DNA of 64,000 nt from Pseudomonadota bacterium (lineage in GTDB: Bacteria > Pseudomonadota > Gammaproteobacteria > Burkholderiales > Sulfuriferulaceae), in the NCBI GenBank assembly GCA_021795395.1, contig JAJYPN010000007.1, forward strand, positions 1-64,000, given 5' to 3'. The notes under the pieces were generated by a model. That model did not search any database and was not told the DNA's origin. It worked only from the letters and a program-made list of their open reading frames with translations. Below, piece after piece: positions 18,069-26,893 of this stretch. A program made the translations under genes and the position numbers. Numbering within the stretch: position 1 is the stretch's first letter; every line of letters begins with the position of its first letter.

Positions 18069-18392
18069 TCATATGACACTCAACTCCCGGGACAATTCGG
18101 GATGCTTGATTATCAACCGAAGCAGGCACAGCATCCCCCCTGGAGGCGCGAACCGTCCTTGCTCCCAATCGCGCAATGTCGCCACCGGGGTTTCGATACG
18201 CTCGGCAAACGCGGCCTGTGTCAGGCCAGATTTCTCCCGGGCCTGACGCACAAGAATCTGCTCAGGCGTTGTGACACGCCCAAGGCCTGCCTTCGCCTCT
18301 GCGAGTGCTTGCCGCAGATAGGGAAGAACCTCACCGGCATCGGCCTCAATAGCCGTTGCCACCTTCTCAACGTCGATTTCCTTATTGCCCAT
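18069..18392 (-). CDS. HigA-like XRE antitoxin
   Basis: 107 residues from the ATG at 18392, with AGGTGG 6 nt upstream. The N-terminal half is helical and acidic (G-E-V-L-P-Y-L-R-Q-A-L); the C-terminal half is an HTH: S-G-L-T-Q-A-A-F-A-E-R-I, V-A-T-L-R-D-W-E-Q-G and P-P-G-G-M-L. This is the layout of antitoxins paired with RelE-like toxins in 'reverse order' modules, toxin first. The ATG is 1 nt from the toxin stop. If the toxin is broken (see next feature), this antitoxin may survive as a stand-alone regulator. Confidence 0.85.
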   Translation of the reverse strand: MGNKEIDVEKVATAIEADAGEVLPYLRQALAEAKAGLGRVTTPEQILVRQAREKSGLTQAAFAERIETPVATLRDWEQGRFAPPGGMLCLLRLIIKHPELSRELSVI

Positions 18393-18393
18393 G

Positions 18394-18689
18394 TCACACC
18401 ACCTTTTTGATTTCGGCGGGAAGCATGTTGGTGCGTTCGGCCTTGGCATACGCTGCCACCCACAGCACCACTTCCTGTTCGGTCAAGTTGAAATAGATCA
18501 CCCGCGCACCGCTTGATTTGTCAGATCCGGCACGGCTCCAACGAACCGTGCGTCCTCCATCCGCACCGGGAATCACATTCCCTGCCAGTGGATTCGCTGC
18601 AATCCAGTCGATGAAGGCCAGTCGCTCTTCTTCTGACCACAACTTCTCGGCCGCTTCTGGAAAGTCGGCGTTTCGATCACGGTGTGCAT
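18394..18689 (-). pseudogene. RelE/HigB-like toxin gene with probable frameshift near the start
   Basis: The body is a clear RelE-superfamily toxin: A-A-E-K-L-W-S-E-E-E-R, then A-N-P-L-A-G-N-V-I-P-G, V-R-W-S-R, R-V-I-Y-F-N-L and a final A-Y-A-K-A-E-R-T-N-M. The natural start M-H-T-V-I-E-T-P-T-F-Q (ATG at 18689) matches family N termini but is in a different frame: one base is missing around 18650. In the frame of the body the reading continues upstream to 18774, but that would pass through the promoter and operator, so translation from there is unlikely. A sequencing error is an alternative explanation. Confidence 0.65.
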
Positions 18690-18696
18690 GATAGCG

Positions 18697-18736
18697 ATCA
18701 TACGGGATTCCCGTAGTAGTATGCAATCTTTCTCTT
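18697..18736 (-). promoter_or_regulatory. Promoter and palindromic operator of the HigBA-like module
   Basis: Read on the minus strand: TTGCAT, 18 nt, TATGAT (18697-18702), with the TATGAT placed 7 nt before the ATG at 18689, so the transcript would be nearly leaderless. A 7+1+7 palindrome TACGGGA-TCCCGTA (18701-18715) fills the spacer, a good place for repression by the HTH antitoxin. Confidence 0.5.
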
Positions 18737-18842
18737 CTCATACGACGAATGCTCGCGCGCAGATTCGATACCATGCGCCACTACCATCCCGCTTCATGGC
18801 ATCGACCCAACATCGCCTCAACGGCTTCGAGTGTGCCATGCA

Positions 18843-18883
18843 AAATGCCATTAATGACGTGTGGCTGGTCATCAATGGCATTT
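18843..18883. repeat. 16-bp inverted repeat downstream of guaA
   Basis: 18843-18858 and 18868-18883 are inverted copies with one mismatch around a 9-nt loop, centred 55 nt after the guaA stop. A T-run follows on the plus side and TTTT on the minus side, so it may act as a bidirectional terminator between guaA and the toxin-antitoxin block. The AT-rich stem is longer than most terminators here. Confidence 0.6.
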
Positions 18884-18920
18884 AATTTTTTCAATACAGT
18901 CTATGCACTACAGAATTTTC

Positions 18921-20486
18921 TCACTCCCACTCAATCGTCGCCGGCGGTTTGCCCGAGATATCGTACACCACGCGGTTGATGCCGCGGACTTCGTTGATGA
19001 TGCGGTTGGAGACTTTGCCTAGCAACTCGTAGGGCAGTTCCGCCCAGTGCGCGGTCATGAAGTCCGTGGTTTGTACGGCTCGGAGGGCGACGACGTATTC
19101 GTAGGTACGACCGTCGCCCATCACGCCTACCGATTTCACCGGGAGGAAGACGGCGAAGGCTTGCGCGACTTTTTCATACCAGCCGCTGCGGCGCAGTTCT
19201 TCGATGAATATTGCGTCGGCGCGGCGCAGCAGGTCGGCGAATTCGGCGCGAACTTCGCCGAGGATGCGCACGCCGAGCCCGGGACCGGGGAAGGGATGAC
19301 GGTAGACCATGTCGTGCGGCAGACCGAGGGCTACGCCCAGTTCGCGGACTTCGTCCTTGAACAGTTCGCGCAGGGGCTCGAGCAGTTTCAGATGCAGGGT
19401 CTCGGGCAGGCCGCCGACATTGTGGTGCGATTTGATGGCATGCGCTTTTTTGGTTTTGGCGCCGGCGGATTCGATAACATCAGGATATATCGTGCCTTGG
19501 GCCAGCCATTTCACTCCCAGCAGTTTTGCCGATACACGCTGGAAAACTTCGACAAATTCGCGGCCGATGATTTTGCGTTTTTGCTCTGGGTCGGTGACGC
19601 CGGCGAGATGGTGCATAAAGTCCGCGCCGGCATCGACATGAATGACCTTGACGCCCAGATTTTGCGCAAACGTCAACATCACCTGTTCGGCTTCGTTCAA
19701 GCGCAGCAAGCCGTTGTCGACGAACACGCAGGTCAGCTGATCGCCTATCGCTTTATGCAATAATGCGGCCACCACCGACGAGTCGACGCCGCCCGATAAT
19801 CCCAGCAGTACGTCCTCCTGCCCTACTTCGGCGCGTATCCGTTCGATGGCGGTATCGGCGTAGCCGGGCATGGTCCATTCGCGGCCTATGCCGCAGATAT
19901 CGTGCACAAAGCGCGAGAGGATCGCTTTGCCCTGGACGCTGTGCGTGACTTCCGGGTGAAATTGCAGGCCATAATAGCTGCGCGTCTCGTCCGCCATGCC
20001 GGCGATCGGCGTCGATTCATTGCTGGCGCAGATGCTGAAACCCTGCGGCAACGCCATGACTGTGTCGCCATGGCTCATCCACACGTCAAGCAGCCCATGA
20101 CCGTGTTCGTTGACTTGATCCTGCAATTCTTTGAGCAACCGGGAATGCCCCCGTGCGCGTACCTGGGCATAGCCGAATTCGCGCTGCACGGCTTGTTCGA
20201 CCGCACCGCCGAGTTGCGCCGCCATGGTTTGCATGCCGTAACAGATACCCAGTACCGGCACGCCGAGGTCGAACACCGCCTGCGGCGCGCGCGGCGTTTC
20301 CTCTTCCGTCACCGAAGACGGGCCGCCCGACAGGATAATGCCGGCCGGTTCGAAGCGACGGATGAATTCGTCGCTCACATCATAAGGATGCAATTCGCAA
20401 TACACATGGGTTTCACGTACCCGCCGCGCGATCAATTGCGAGTATTGCGAACCGAAATCCAGGATCAGTATTTTTTTATAAGTCAT
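18921..20486 (-). CDS. guaA: GMP synthase (glutamine-hydrolysing)
   Basis: 521 residues from the ATG at 20486 (a GTG two codons earlier is also possible). Converts XMP to GMP with glutamine and ATP. The N-terminal class I amidotransferase (1-200) has the nucleophile in L-G-I-C-Y-G-M-Q and the His/Glu of F-H-P-E-V; the ATP-pyrophosphatase domain has the P-loop L-S-G-G-V-D-S-S; the C-terminal dimerisation domain ends T-I-E-W-E. Downstream of guaB with a strong hairpin in between. The 3' end of guaA is a known insertion hotspot for islands, and accessory genes do lie next to it here. Confidence 0.97.
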   Translation of the reverse strand: MTYKKILILDFGSQYSQLIARRVRETHVYCELHPYDVSDEFIRRFEPAGIILSGGPSSVTEEETPRAPQAVFDLGVPVLGICYGMQTMAAQLGGAVEQAVQREFGYAQVRARGHSRLLKELQDQVNEHGHGLLDVWMSHGDTVMALPQGFSICASNESTPIAGMADETRSYYGLQFHPEVTHSVQGKAILSRFVHDICGIGREWTMPGYADTAIERIRAEVGQEDVLLGLSGGVDSSVVAALLHKAIGDQLTCVFVDNGLLRLNEAEQVMLTFAQNLGVKVIHVDAGADFMHHLAGVTDPEQKRKIIGREFVEVFQRVSAKLLGVKWLAQGTIYPDVIESAGAKTKKAHAIKSHHNVGGLPETLHLKLLEPLRELFKDEVRELGVALGLPHDMVYRHPFPGPGLGVRILGEVRAEFADLLRRADAIFIEELRRSGWYEKVAQAFAVFLPVKSVGVMGDGRTYEYVVALRAVQTTDFMTAHWAELPYELLGKVSNRIINEVRGINRVVYDISGKPPATIEWE

Positions 20487-20505
20487 TTCCACACTCTGAA
20501 ATACG

Positions 20506-20544
20506 TAAAAAAACAGCAGCCGGCAATAAATTTGCTGGCTGCTG
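20506..20544 (-). terminator. Strong intrinsic hairpin between guaB and guaA
   Basis: On the minus strand an 8-bp perfect stem CAGCAGCC/GGCTGCTG (20537-20544 with 20514-20521), extendable by further pairs toward the loop, is followed directly by seven T (20507-20513). It lies 53 nt after guaB and the T-run ends only 20 nt before the guaA ATG, leaving no room for a separate promoter after it. It must limit guaA transcription or act as an attenuator. Confidence 0.8.
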
Positions 20545-20597
20545 TCCGATTATCGCCCTTGCGCAAAATGGCACGCGAGTATAGTCGTTACTCGCTT

Positions 20598-22061
20598 TCA
20601 ATCCAGCCGATAATTGGGCGCTTCCTTCGTGATCTGCACATCGTGCACGTGCGATTCGCGAGCTCCGGCCGCGGTGATTTCGACGAATTCGGCGCGTGCC
20701 TGCATGCCGGTTATCGTCATGCAGCCGAGATAGCCCATGCTGGCGCGCAAGCCTCCCATCAATTGATGAATGACCGCCAGTACGCTGCCTTTGTACGGCA
20801 CCCGGCCTTCGATGCCTTCGGGCACAAATTTGTCGGTATTGGCCTCGTTGTCCTGAAAATACCGGTCGCTCGACCCTTTTTGCATCGCACCCAGCGAACC
20901 CATGCCGCGATACGATTTATAGGAACGCCCCTGAAACAGTTCGATTTCGCCCGGCGCTTCTTCCGTCCCGGCGAACAAACCGCCCAGCATGACGGTGTTC
21001 GCCCCGGCGGCTATCGCTTTCGCAATATCGCCCGAATAGCGCACGCCGCCGTCGGCAATCAGCGGTATGCCGCGATCCGCCAACGCCAGCGCTACATTCT
21101 GGATCGCGGTGATTTGCGGCACGCCTACGCCGGCGATGATCCGCGTGGTGCAGATGGAGCCGGGACCTATGCCCACTTTCACCGCGTCCGCGCCGTGATC
21201 GGCCAAGGCCAGGGCTGCGCTGGCGGTCGCGATATTGCCGCCTATGACCTGCAGATGCGGAAAATTCGTTTTGACCCAGCGCACGCGGTCGAGCACGCCT
21301 TTGGAATGGCCGTGCGCGGTATCGATGACGACGACATCGACTCCGGCATGCGCCAGCGCGGCGACGCGATCTTCCGTTCCTTCGCCGACGCCGAGCGCAG
21401 CGCCGACACGCAGGCGGCCCTGATTATCCTTGCAGGCATTGGGGTGTTCAGACGATTTCTGGATATCCTTGACCGTAACCAGTCCGCGCAATTCGAACGC
21501 GTCGTTGACGACCAGCAAGCGTTCCAGTCGATGCTTGTGCAGCAAACTCAGCACTTCCGAACGGGTTGCGCCTTCCCTTACCGTCACCAGCCGCTCGCGC
21601 GGCGTCATGACGCGGCTGACGGGCTGGTCGAGATTGGTTTCGAAACGCAAATCCCGGTTGGTGACGATGCCGACCACCTTGCCGCCGCCATCGACGACCG
21701 GCAAGCCGGAGATCTTGTTTCTTCGCATGGTTGCCTGAACGTCACGTACCGTCATATCGGGCGTTACCGTTACAGGTTCCTTCACCACACCTGACTCGAA
21801 CCGTTTCACCCGCGAAACTTCGGCCGCCTGCTGATCTATGCTCATATTCTTATGAACGATGCCTATGCCGCCTTCCTGCGCCAGCGCAATCGCCATCGGC
21901 GCCTCGGTGACCGTGTCCATCGCGGCGGCAAGCAAAGGAATATTCAGCATGATCTCGCGGGTCAGGCGGGTTTGCAGGCTTACGTCACGGGGCAATACTT
22001 CAGAATGGGCGGGGACGAGCAATACGTCATCGAAGGTGAGAGCTTTTTGGATCACGCGCAT
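20598..22061 (-). CDS. guaB: Inosine-5'-monophosphate dehydrogenase
   Basis: 487 residues from the ATG at 22061, matching the family length; an upstream TTG at 22079 is out of line with homologues. Oxidises IMP to XMP with NAD, the committed step to guanine nucleotides. The TIM barrel opens [12 protein letters not shown]; two CBS domains occupy about residues 95-205; the catalytic cysteine is in [11 protein letters not shown]; the flap carries [10 protein letters not shown]. First gene of guaBA. Confidence 0.97.
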   Translation of the reverse strand: MRVIQKALTFDDVLLVPAHSEVLPRDVSLQTRLTREIMLNIPLLAAAMDTVTEAPMAIALAQEGGIGIVHKNMSIDQQAAEVSRVKRFESGVVKEPVTVTPDMTVRDVQATMRRNKISGLPVVDGGGKVVGIVTNRDLRFETNLDQPVSRVMTPRERLVTVREGATRSEVLSLLHKHRLERLLVVNDAFELRGLVTVKDIQKSSEHPNACKDNQGRLRVGAALGVGEGTEDRVAALAHAGVDVVVIDTAHGHSKGVLDRVRWVKTNFPHLQVIGGNIATASAALALADHGADAVKVGIGPGSICTTRIIAGVGVPQITAIQNVALALADRGIPLIADGGVRYSGDIAKAIAAGANTVMLGGLFAGTEEAPGEIELFQGRSYKSYRGMGSLGAMQKGSSDRYFQDNEANTDKFVPEGIEGRVPYKGSVLAVIHQLMGGLRASMGYLGCMTITGMQARAEFVEITAAGARESHVHDVQITKEAPNYRLD

Positions 22062-22085
22062 GATCTTTGTTCCGAACAAAGCAGT

Positions 22086-22091
22086 ATTATA
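22086..22091 (-). promoter_or_regulatory. -10 box of a probable guaB promoter
   Basis: TATAAT on the minus strand, about 25 nt upstream of the guaB ATG. The -35 region is poor (no good TTGACA at 16-18 nt), so the promoter may need an activator or be weak. No operator was recognised. Confidence 0.4.
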
Positions 22092-22236
22092 CGGTAAAGT
22101 TGAACCCGTCGCTATTCGTAAACGGATTGCAATCCCGAATTGCCCATAAATTTCGGCATTTAAAAAATAGTTGACGCACGGGCCGCTAATCGCTAAGTTG
22201 CTTTGAATCCATTATTAATTTTAAAAGGGGCAAACA

Positions 22237-22563
22237 TTGATTAATAAATTTACAGGCGCCTTCGTTTTCGCTTTCTTGTTGCTGATTAGCGGATGCGCAA
22301 ACAATGCTCCGGTCAAGCAACCCAACGGCGTCTACCTGACCGGCTCGGCGATCGCCGCGCTCGACCGGGCTAAAGCCGATGTCGACAAGGCCCGGCAGCA
22401 AGACGCTTTATGGACTACCGCGCTCAAAGAACTGAACGCCGCCGAAAGCGCCGCAACGCGGGGCGACAGCACAGCCGTGATCAGCCATGCGCATGAAGCA
22501 AGCGCGCTCGCAAAATTAGGCATCGCGCAATTGTCGTTACCGAGCACGGAGCCGTTTAAATGA
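22237..22563 (+). CDS. DUF4398 domain lipoprotein
   Basis: 108 residues. The start is TTG at 22237 with AGGGG 8 nt upstream; no ATG would keep the signal peptide. A type II signal peptide with lipobox L-I-S-G-C places the lipidated cysteine at about residue 20. The mature part is helical and Ala/Asp/Lys rich (A-A-L-D-R-A-K-A-D-V-D-K-A ... A-A-E-S-A), as in DUF4398 proteins. These small lipoproteins are thought to sit in the outer membrane on the periplasmic side; their role is unknown. Divergent from guaB. Confidence 0.75.
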   Translation: MINKFTGAFVFAFLLLISGCANNAPVKQPNGVYLTGSAIAALDRAKADVDKARQQDALWTTALKELNAAESAATRGDSTAVISHAHEASALAKLGIAQLSLPSTEPFK

Positions 22564-22677
22564 GATGGTCAGGGCGTTCATCGATAAAATAAACGGCCGA
22601 CAATACCTTGACAGTTTCCTTTTTAATAAAACAACCTATAATATATAATATCGTAAGACACGTTGACGGATCAAATC

Positions 22678-22917
22678 ATGACCGATCACATAGAAAATTT
22701 GCTGCTGGAACATTTAAAACGATTCCAGTCCGGCCAGGACCGTATGGAACGCAAACTGGATGAATTGACGCGCCGGGTATCGAATCTGGAAGCCGGGCTT
22801 GCGTCCGTGATCCAGCATTTAGGGTATCTGGCAGCCGCCGACGCGCAGCAGCAACTGGCTGCGGACGGCTTTAATCTACGACTTGAGCGTATCGAACGCC
22901 GTCTGGAGCTGGCTTAA
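22678..22917 (+). CDS. Small coiled-coil protein of unknown function
   Basis: 79 residues from the ATG at 22678 (a TTG at 22663 would add five). It is almost all helix with heptad spacing: L-L-L-E-H-L-K-R-F, R-M-E-R-K-L-D-E-L, R-V-S-N-L-E, and a C-terminal R-L-E-R-I-E-R-R-L-E-L. A short hydrophobic patch (V-I-Q-H-L-G-Y-L) sits in the middle. I do not recognise a named family. It ends 11 nt before the convergent rnfH. A TATAAT box at 22637-22642 is a possible promoter, with TTGACA at 22608 too far upstream (23 nt). Confidence 0.6.
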   Translation: MTDHIENLLLEHLKRFQSGQDRMERKLDELTRRVSNLEAGLASVIQHLGYLAAADAQQQLAADGFNLRLERIERRLELA

Positions 22918-22928
22918 CCCTCGCGGAA

Positions 22929-23315
22929 TCAATCTTTGGTCGCGTCGGATTTTTCCATAGGGCCGCCGCCCTTTTTCATGACCTTCCCTTCTTCGGCACG
23001 CTGCCGCCGGACTTCCTTCGGGTCGGCCAGCAATTTACGATAGATTTCTACGCGATCCTTATCGCGCAATACGGTGTCGGGTTTGACCAGCTTGCCGAAA
23101 ATACCGACTTTGTTCTGTGCCAGGTCGATTTCCGTAAATTTCTGCAAGATGCCGGAAGCTTCTATCGCCTGAGCTACCGTCATACCCTCTTCGCCGTACA
23201 AGGTCAAAATTATCTGCGCATCGGGCCTGGCGTACGCAACCTCGATCTTGACCGGCAGATTTACTTTATTGTCGGGCTTGGCAAAGGCCTTCGCCACATC
23301 GATCGATTGGCTCAT
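22929..23315 (-). CDS. rnfH: RnfH family ubiquitin-fold protein
   Basis: 128 residues from the ATG at 23315, which overlaps the ratA stop by 4 nt. Residues 20-100 are the RnfH beta-grasp: I-E-V-A-Y-A-R-P, A-I-E-A-S-G-I, G-I-F-G-K-L and R-V-E-I-Y-R-K-L-L-A-D-P-K-E-V-R-R-Q-R. The last 25 residues are charged and rich in Lys/Gly. Despite the name, most RnfH proteins are not linked to the Rnf complex and the function is unclear; pairing with ratA next to smpB is the conserved arrangement. Confidence 0.9.
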   Translation of the reverse strand: MSQSIDVAKAFAKPDNKVNLPVKIEVAYARPDAQIILTLYGEEGMTVAQAIEASGILQKFTEIDLAQNKVGIFGKLVKPDTVLRDKDRVEIYRKLLADPKEVRRQRAEEGKVMKKGGGPMEKSDATKD

Positions 23316-23749
23316 GATGTTCCATACACCTCTTCCGCACGTTTGATAAAGGCTTCGACGAAGGTATTGGCGATATAACCGAATACGGGACCGAGCACGG
23401 CATCGAGCAATTTGCTGGAAAATTCGTAATGCAGGATGAATTCTATTTTGCAGGCCGCATCGCTTAATGCCTTGAACCGCCACTCGCCGTCAAGATGCTT
23501 GAACGGGCCGTCCAATAAACGCATTTTTATCAGAGTGGGCGGGTCATTGGTGTTTTCCGTGGTGAAATGCTGCTTGATATGCATATAATCGATATGTATG
23601 GTGGCAACCATACGATGATCCTGGCGGTTTTTCACCTGGCTGCCGCTGCACCATGGCAAAAATTCGGGATACTCTTCGACTTTATCGACCAGGTCAAACA
23701 TTTGCTGCGCGCTATGCGCTACCAGAACGCTTTTGTTTACGAGTGCCAT
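23312..23749 (-). CDS. ratA: RatA/COQ10-like START domain protein
   Basis: 145 residues, SRPBCC (START) fold, cyclase/dehydrase type. Markers are [22 protein letters not shown], the conserved [11 protein letters not shown], and a C-terminal helix ending A-F-I-K-R-A-E. E. coli RatA was described as blocking 70S ribosome assembly, whereas mitochondrial Coq10 binds ubiquinone; the second role fits the fold better. Divergent from smpB (71 nt between starts) and overlapping rnfH by ATGA. Confidence 0.9.
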   Translation of the reverse strand: MALVNKSVLVAHSAQQMFDLVDKVEEYPEFLPWCSGSQVKNRQDHRMVATIHIDYMHIKQHFTTENTNDPPTLIKMRLLDGPFKHLDGEWRFKALSDAACKIEFILHYEFSSKLLDAVLGPVFGYIANTFVEAFIKRAEEVYGTS

Positions 23750-23820
23750 TGTATTTGATCCATAATGCTGATTGCTTGTTTAAAACTGGTAAAATACCCG
23801 ATCAAACCGGGAATACGTCC

Positions 23821-24276
23821 ATGAGTATCGTACAAAACAAAAAAGCATACCACGATTATTTCATCGAGGATAAATACGAAGCGGGCCTGATGCTCCACGG
23901 CTGGGAAGTCAAAGCCATACGGGCCGGACGGGTGCAGCTGAAAGAAGCTTACGTCGTCATCAAGAACGGAGAAGTGTTTCTGATCGGCGCCCATATCAGT
24001 GCCCTCGCTACTGCTTCGACCCACGTTCATCCTGAAGCGACGCGCACACGCAAATTATTGCTGCATGCCGCCGAAATCAGCAAACTGATCGGCAAGGTGG
24101 AGCGCGCCGGTTACACGCTGGTTCCGATCGACATGCATTACACGCGCAGCCACGTCAAATTGCAGATCGGTCTGGCCAAGGGCAAAAAAGAGCACGACAA
24201 ACGCGAAACCGCGAAAAATCGCGAATCCAATATCGAAATTCAGCGCGCGATGCGCAGCCACAACAAACGGGGCTAA
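23821..24276 (+). CDS. smpB: SsrA-binding protein
   Basis: 151 residues from the ATG at 23821; the frame is open upstream but the N-terminal [16 protein letters not shown] fits SmpB starts. Partner of tmRNA in trans-translation rescue of stalled ribosomes. Also visible: [24 protein letters not shown] and the basic C-terminal tail (K-G-K-K-E-H-D-K-R) that enters the mRNA channel. The ssrA gene is not in the window. Confidence 0.96.
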   Translation: MSIVQNKKAYHDYFIEDKYEAGLMLHGWEVKAIRAGRVQLKEAYVVIKNGEVFLIGAHISALATASTHVHPEATRTRKLLLHAAEISKLIGKVERAGYTLVPIDMHYTRSHVKLQIGLAKGKKEHDKRETAKNRESNIEIQRAMRSHNKRG

Positions 24277-24340
24277 ACGGATTACCCTTATATCGGCGTT
24301 ATCCCCGCTTGCGTTACGCCGCACCGGGCAGGAAAACCGT

Positions 24341-26872
24341 CTATTTGCGCAGGCGTAAATATATTTCGGGCAATTTTTTTGGCAAATCGTTAATGTGATC
24401 GAGCACCAGATAATGACCCGCGCCGAATATCTGCGGCAAATACTCGCTGCCGGCTGCGTCCAGCGTGATACAGAACACATGTATGCCCGCATCGCCGGCT
24501 TCCTTCACCGCCATCCGCGTGTCCTCGTGCAGATAGCGTTCATCGCCGCCGTCATCGTAATCGGCCGGCCGGCCGTCCGACAGGATCAGCAACAAACGCC
24601 GCGCCGACGGCGCCCGGTCGAAACTGGCAACCGCATGGCGTATGGCTGCACCCATGCGTGTCGCCAGCCGCCCCGTCAGCCCGCCCAGCACGGCACGAGT
24701 ATGTGACGTCAGCGTCTCGTCAAACCCTTTGATCGTGTAATAACTGACATTGTCGCGATATTTCGAGGCAAATCCGGCCAGACCATAAGGATCACCCACT
24801 TCTTCCATGCTTTCCGCAAACAGCAGCATTGCAGCGCGGATGCGGTCGACGACCTTGCCGCCCCCCTCTGCACACGCCTGCATGATGGAAGTAGACATAT
24901 CGGCCAGCAATACGACGGCGGTATCGCGATACTGAACAACACGCTGGCGGTAAATATTCGCCTGCGGCGACATCCCCGCCCGTTTTTCGACGACATAAGT
25001 GATACTGGCTTCCAGGTCCAGTTCGTCGCCGTCGAATTGCCGTCTAAGCGGTGCCATCCGGATCGGTTTCTGCGTCTGTATGGCGCGTTTCAAACGTTGC
25101 AGCGCCGGAGCGTATTGCGCCAGCAGTCGAGTCGCTTCGTTGGCATCCAATTCGGTCAGCGTTTTTTCCTGCACCCAGGCCCAATTACGCTTATAGCGGT
25201 TGTCGCGATAATCCCATTCCGCATATGGTTTGCCTTTTTCGCTGTATTCGGCGCCTTTGGCATAACCCAGCACATGCGCGGGTTGCGGAATGCCGACGCC
25301 GACCCTGCCACCGGAGCCCGCGGTTTCTTCGGGCGGAATATCGAAATCGGGGTCTTCGCCGGCAGCATGTTTGGGTATCTGCTTCTGCTCGGGATTAGGC
25401 TTGATCTCCTGATTTTTGACAACATCTTCCTGATCTTCCAGCCCGGTACCGAATTCCGCCTGATCGAGCATACGGCGCGGATAAACCGGACGCGCCGCAT
25501 TCGGGCTGCGGCCCGGCAAAAAAGCCTGGTCGCGCGCCAACAGTGCTATAGCCGGCAAATCCGTATGTTTGTATAATTCGTTGGCGATTCTGAACGCATC
25601 GACTATATTCGCATCATTGCTCAACAAGGGACGCAGCGGTTCGAATACCGGATCGGCAGGAGCGCCTTCTATCGTCCATTGCAATAGGTCTCGCGCCCAA
25701 CGGAAATAGGCAGCGGCAGGCCCATCGACGATGGCGGCAGCATCAGCGGCGCGCAACAGGCGTTGGCGGTAATTCGGAATATGCCGACCAATCTGTTCAT
25801 CGACGCGCGTATCTTCGCAAATGTCGAAAATCAGCTGAAACCGTATCATGTCGTCACCGTACGCGGCAAACAGCGGCCGCCAGGTAATGCGCTGTTCCGC
25901 GTCGAGCGGCGGATGCTCGCGTCCGGCCGCGCGGAACAGGGCGTCGATATAGCGGCGTTCGTAAGAATGAAATTTTAAATGGCCTGTGGCGTGCAACACG
26001 GCCAGCATGGCTTCTTCCCGGTCAGGCAGCGCCATCGGCAGATACAGCGCAACGCCGTCGGTTTCGACGAAAGCACGGCCCTTATCAGGCGACCATTTGC
26101 TTTCCAGCAGATCAAGATTGAACCCGAACCACGCGTATATCACCAATTGCAATAAACGCTGATGTTCGGGGATGCGAAAACCCGGCAGGTTTTCCAGCAG
26201 CAGGGCCATGCTTTCTTCGGATTCCAGCTTGAAAAACGCTTCGCCTCTGAGGCGACCTGATTGAAGGATATCCGCGCCGCGTTTTGCCCAGGGCAGTACC
26301 GCCTCGATACCGAGCAGATTGCGCACCCGTATCGCACCGCTCAAATACGTACCGAGCGCGAGACGCCGGTTGCCGAACAATTCCACGCTGGGCAACACAA
26401 CGTCTTCTATGCCGTTAATACCGTGGCCGCCTTCCAGTTCAAGCACCGGACAGCGAAAATAGGCGACCCCGGAATCGAGATGCCGCTCGCACCAGTCGAG
26501 ACCGAGCTCAGCCCAACGCACTTCGCCTTCGAACCCGAGACTGCGGTAGGCTTGCGGCAACTGTTCCATGTAACCGTCCACCGCTTTCCATGAGCCGCGC
26601 CAGGCTAGAAAACGCATAGCCTGTCTGGTCCACGGCAAAACCGTATTGCTTGCGCCGCAGGCGGCTACGCTGCCACGCATGAAGGCTTTACCGGCATCGC
26701 GGTCGTGCTCGAACAAGGCCTTGCAAGCCTTGACCCATTCCAGTACGGTTTCATCGCCATAAGGCTGGATGGCGCCCAGAGCCGATTGCGTATCCCTGTG
26801 CGCGACAAAACTGATTTTTTCCAGATCGGCCAGAACTTGTTGAATCTCTGCAAGAATCTCTGTACTACTCAT
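24341..26872 (-). CDS. cbbO: CbbO-like VWA-domain protein (RuBisCO activase adaptor)
   Basis: 843 residues from the ATG at 26872. The C-terminal von Willebrand A domain (about 645-843) has an intact MIDAS D-M-S-T-S near residue 656 and D-G-R-P-A-D-Y. The N-terminal 450 residues form the helical CbbO/NorD-type region, joined by a low-complexity linker with N-Q-E-I-K-P-N-P-E-Q. In autotrophs CbbO binds RuBisCO through the VWA domain and a CbbQ AAA+ hexamer drives removal of inhibitory sugar phosphates. NorD of nitric oxide reductase clusters is a related family, shorter (about 640); length and the absence of nor genes favour CbbO. It follows cbbQ by 21 nt. Confidence 0.78.
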   Translation of the reverse strand: MSSTEILAEIQQVLADLEKISFVAHRDTQSALGAIQPYGDETVLEWVKACKALFEHDRDAGKAFMRGSVAACGASNTVLPWTRQAMRFLAWRGSWKAVDGYMEQLPQAYRSLGFEGEVRWAELGLDWCERHLDSGVAYFRCPVLELEGGHGINGIEDVVLPSVELFGNRRLALGTYLSGAIRVRNLLGIEAVLPWAKRGADILQSGRLRGEAFFKLESEESMALLLENLPGFRIPEHQRLLQLVIYAWFGFNLDLLESKWSPDKGRAFVETDGVALYLPMALPDREEAMLAVLHATGHLKFHSYERRYIDALFRAAGREHPPLDAEQRITWRPLFAAYGDDMIRFQLIFDICEDTRVDEQIGRHIPNYRQRLLRAADAAAIVDGPAAAYFRWARDLLQWTIEGAPADPVFEPLRPLLSNDANIVDAFRIANELYKHTDLPAIALLARDQAFLPGRSPNAARPVYPRRMLDQAEFGTGLEDQEDVVKNQEIKPNPEQKQIPKHAAGEDPDFDIPPEETAGSGGRVGVGIPQPAHVLGYAKGAEYSEKGKPYAEWDYRDNRYKRNWAWVQEKTLTELDANEATRLLAQYAPALQRLKRAIQTQKPIRMAPLRRQFDGDELDLEASITYVVEKRAGMSPQANIYRQRVVQYRDTAVVLLADMSTSIMQACAEGGGKVVDRIRAAMLLFAESMEEVGDPYGLAGFASKYRDNVSYYTIKGFDETLTSHTRAVLGGLTGRLATRMGAAIRHAVASFDRAPSARRLLLILSDGRPADYDDGGDERYLHEDTRMAVKEAGDAGIHVFCITLDAAGSEYLPQIFGAGHYLVLDHINDLPKKLPEIYLRLRK

Positions 26873-26893
26873 AATTGACCGCAAAGCGTCCGT

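Noticed and set aside
18905-18935. Possible attachment site at the 3' end of guaA
   Set aside because: The guaA end is a known integration hotspot, but I found no repeat of the sequence around 16040 or elsewhere in the block, and no integrase.
19902-21794. 630-codon open frame on the plus strand opposite guaA and guaB
   Set aside because: It spans two certain genes and their gap on the other strand; the translation is His/Arg/Gln-rich without any domain.
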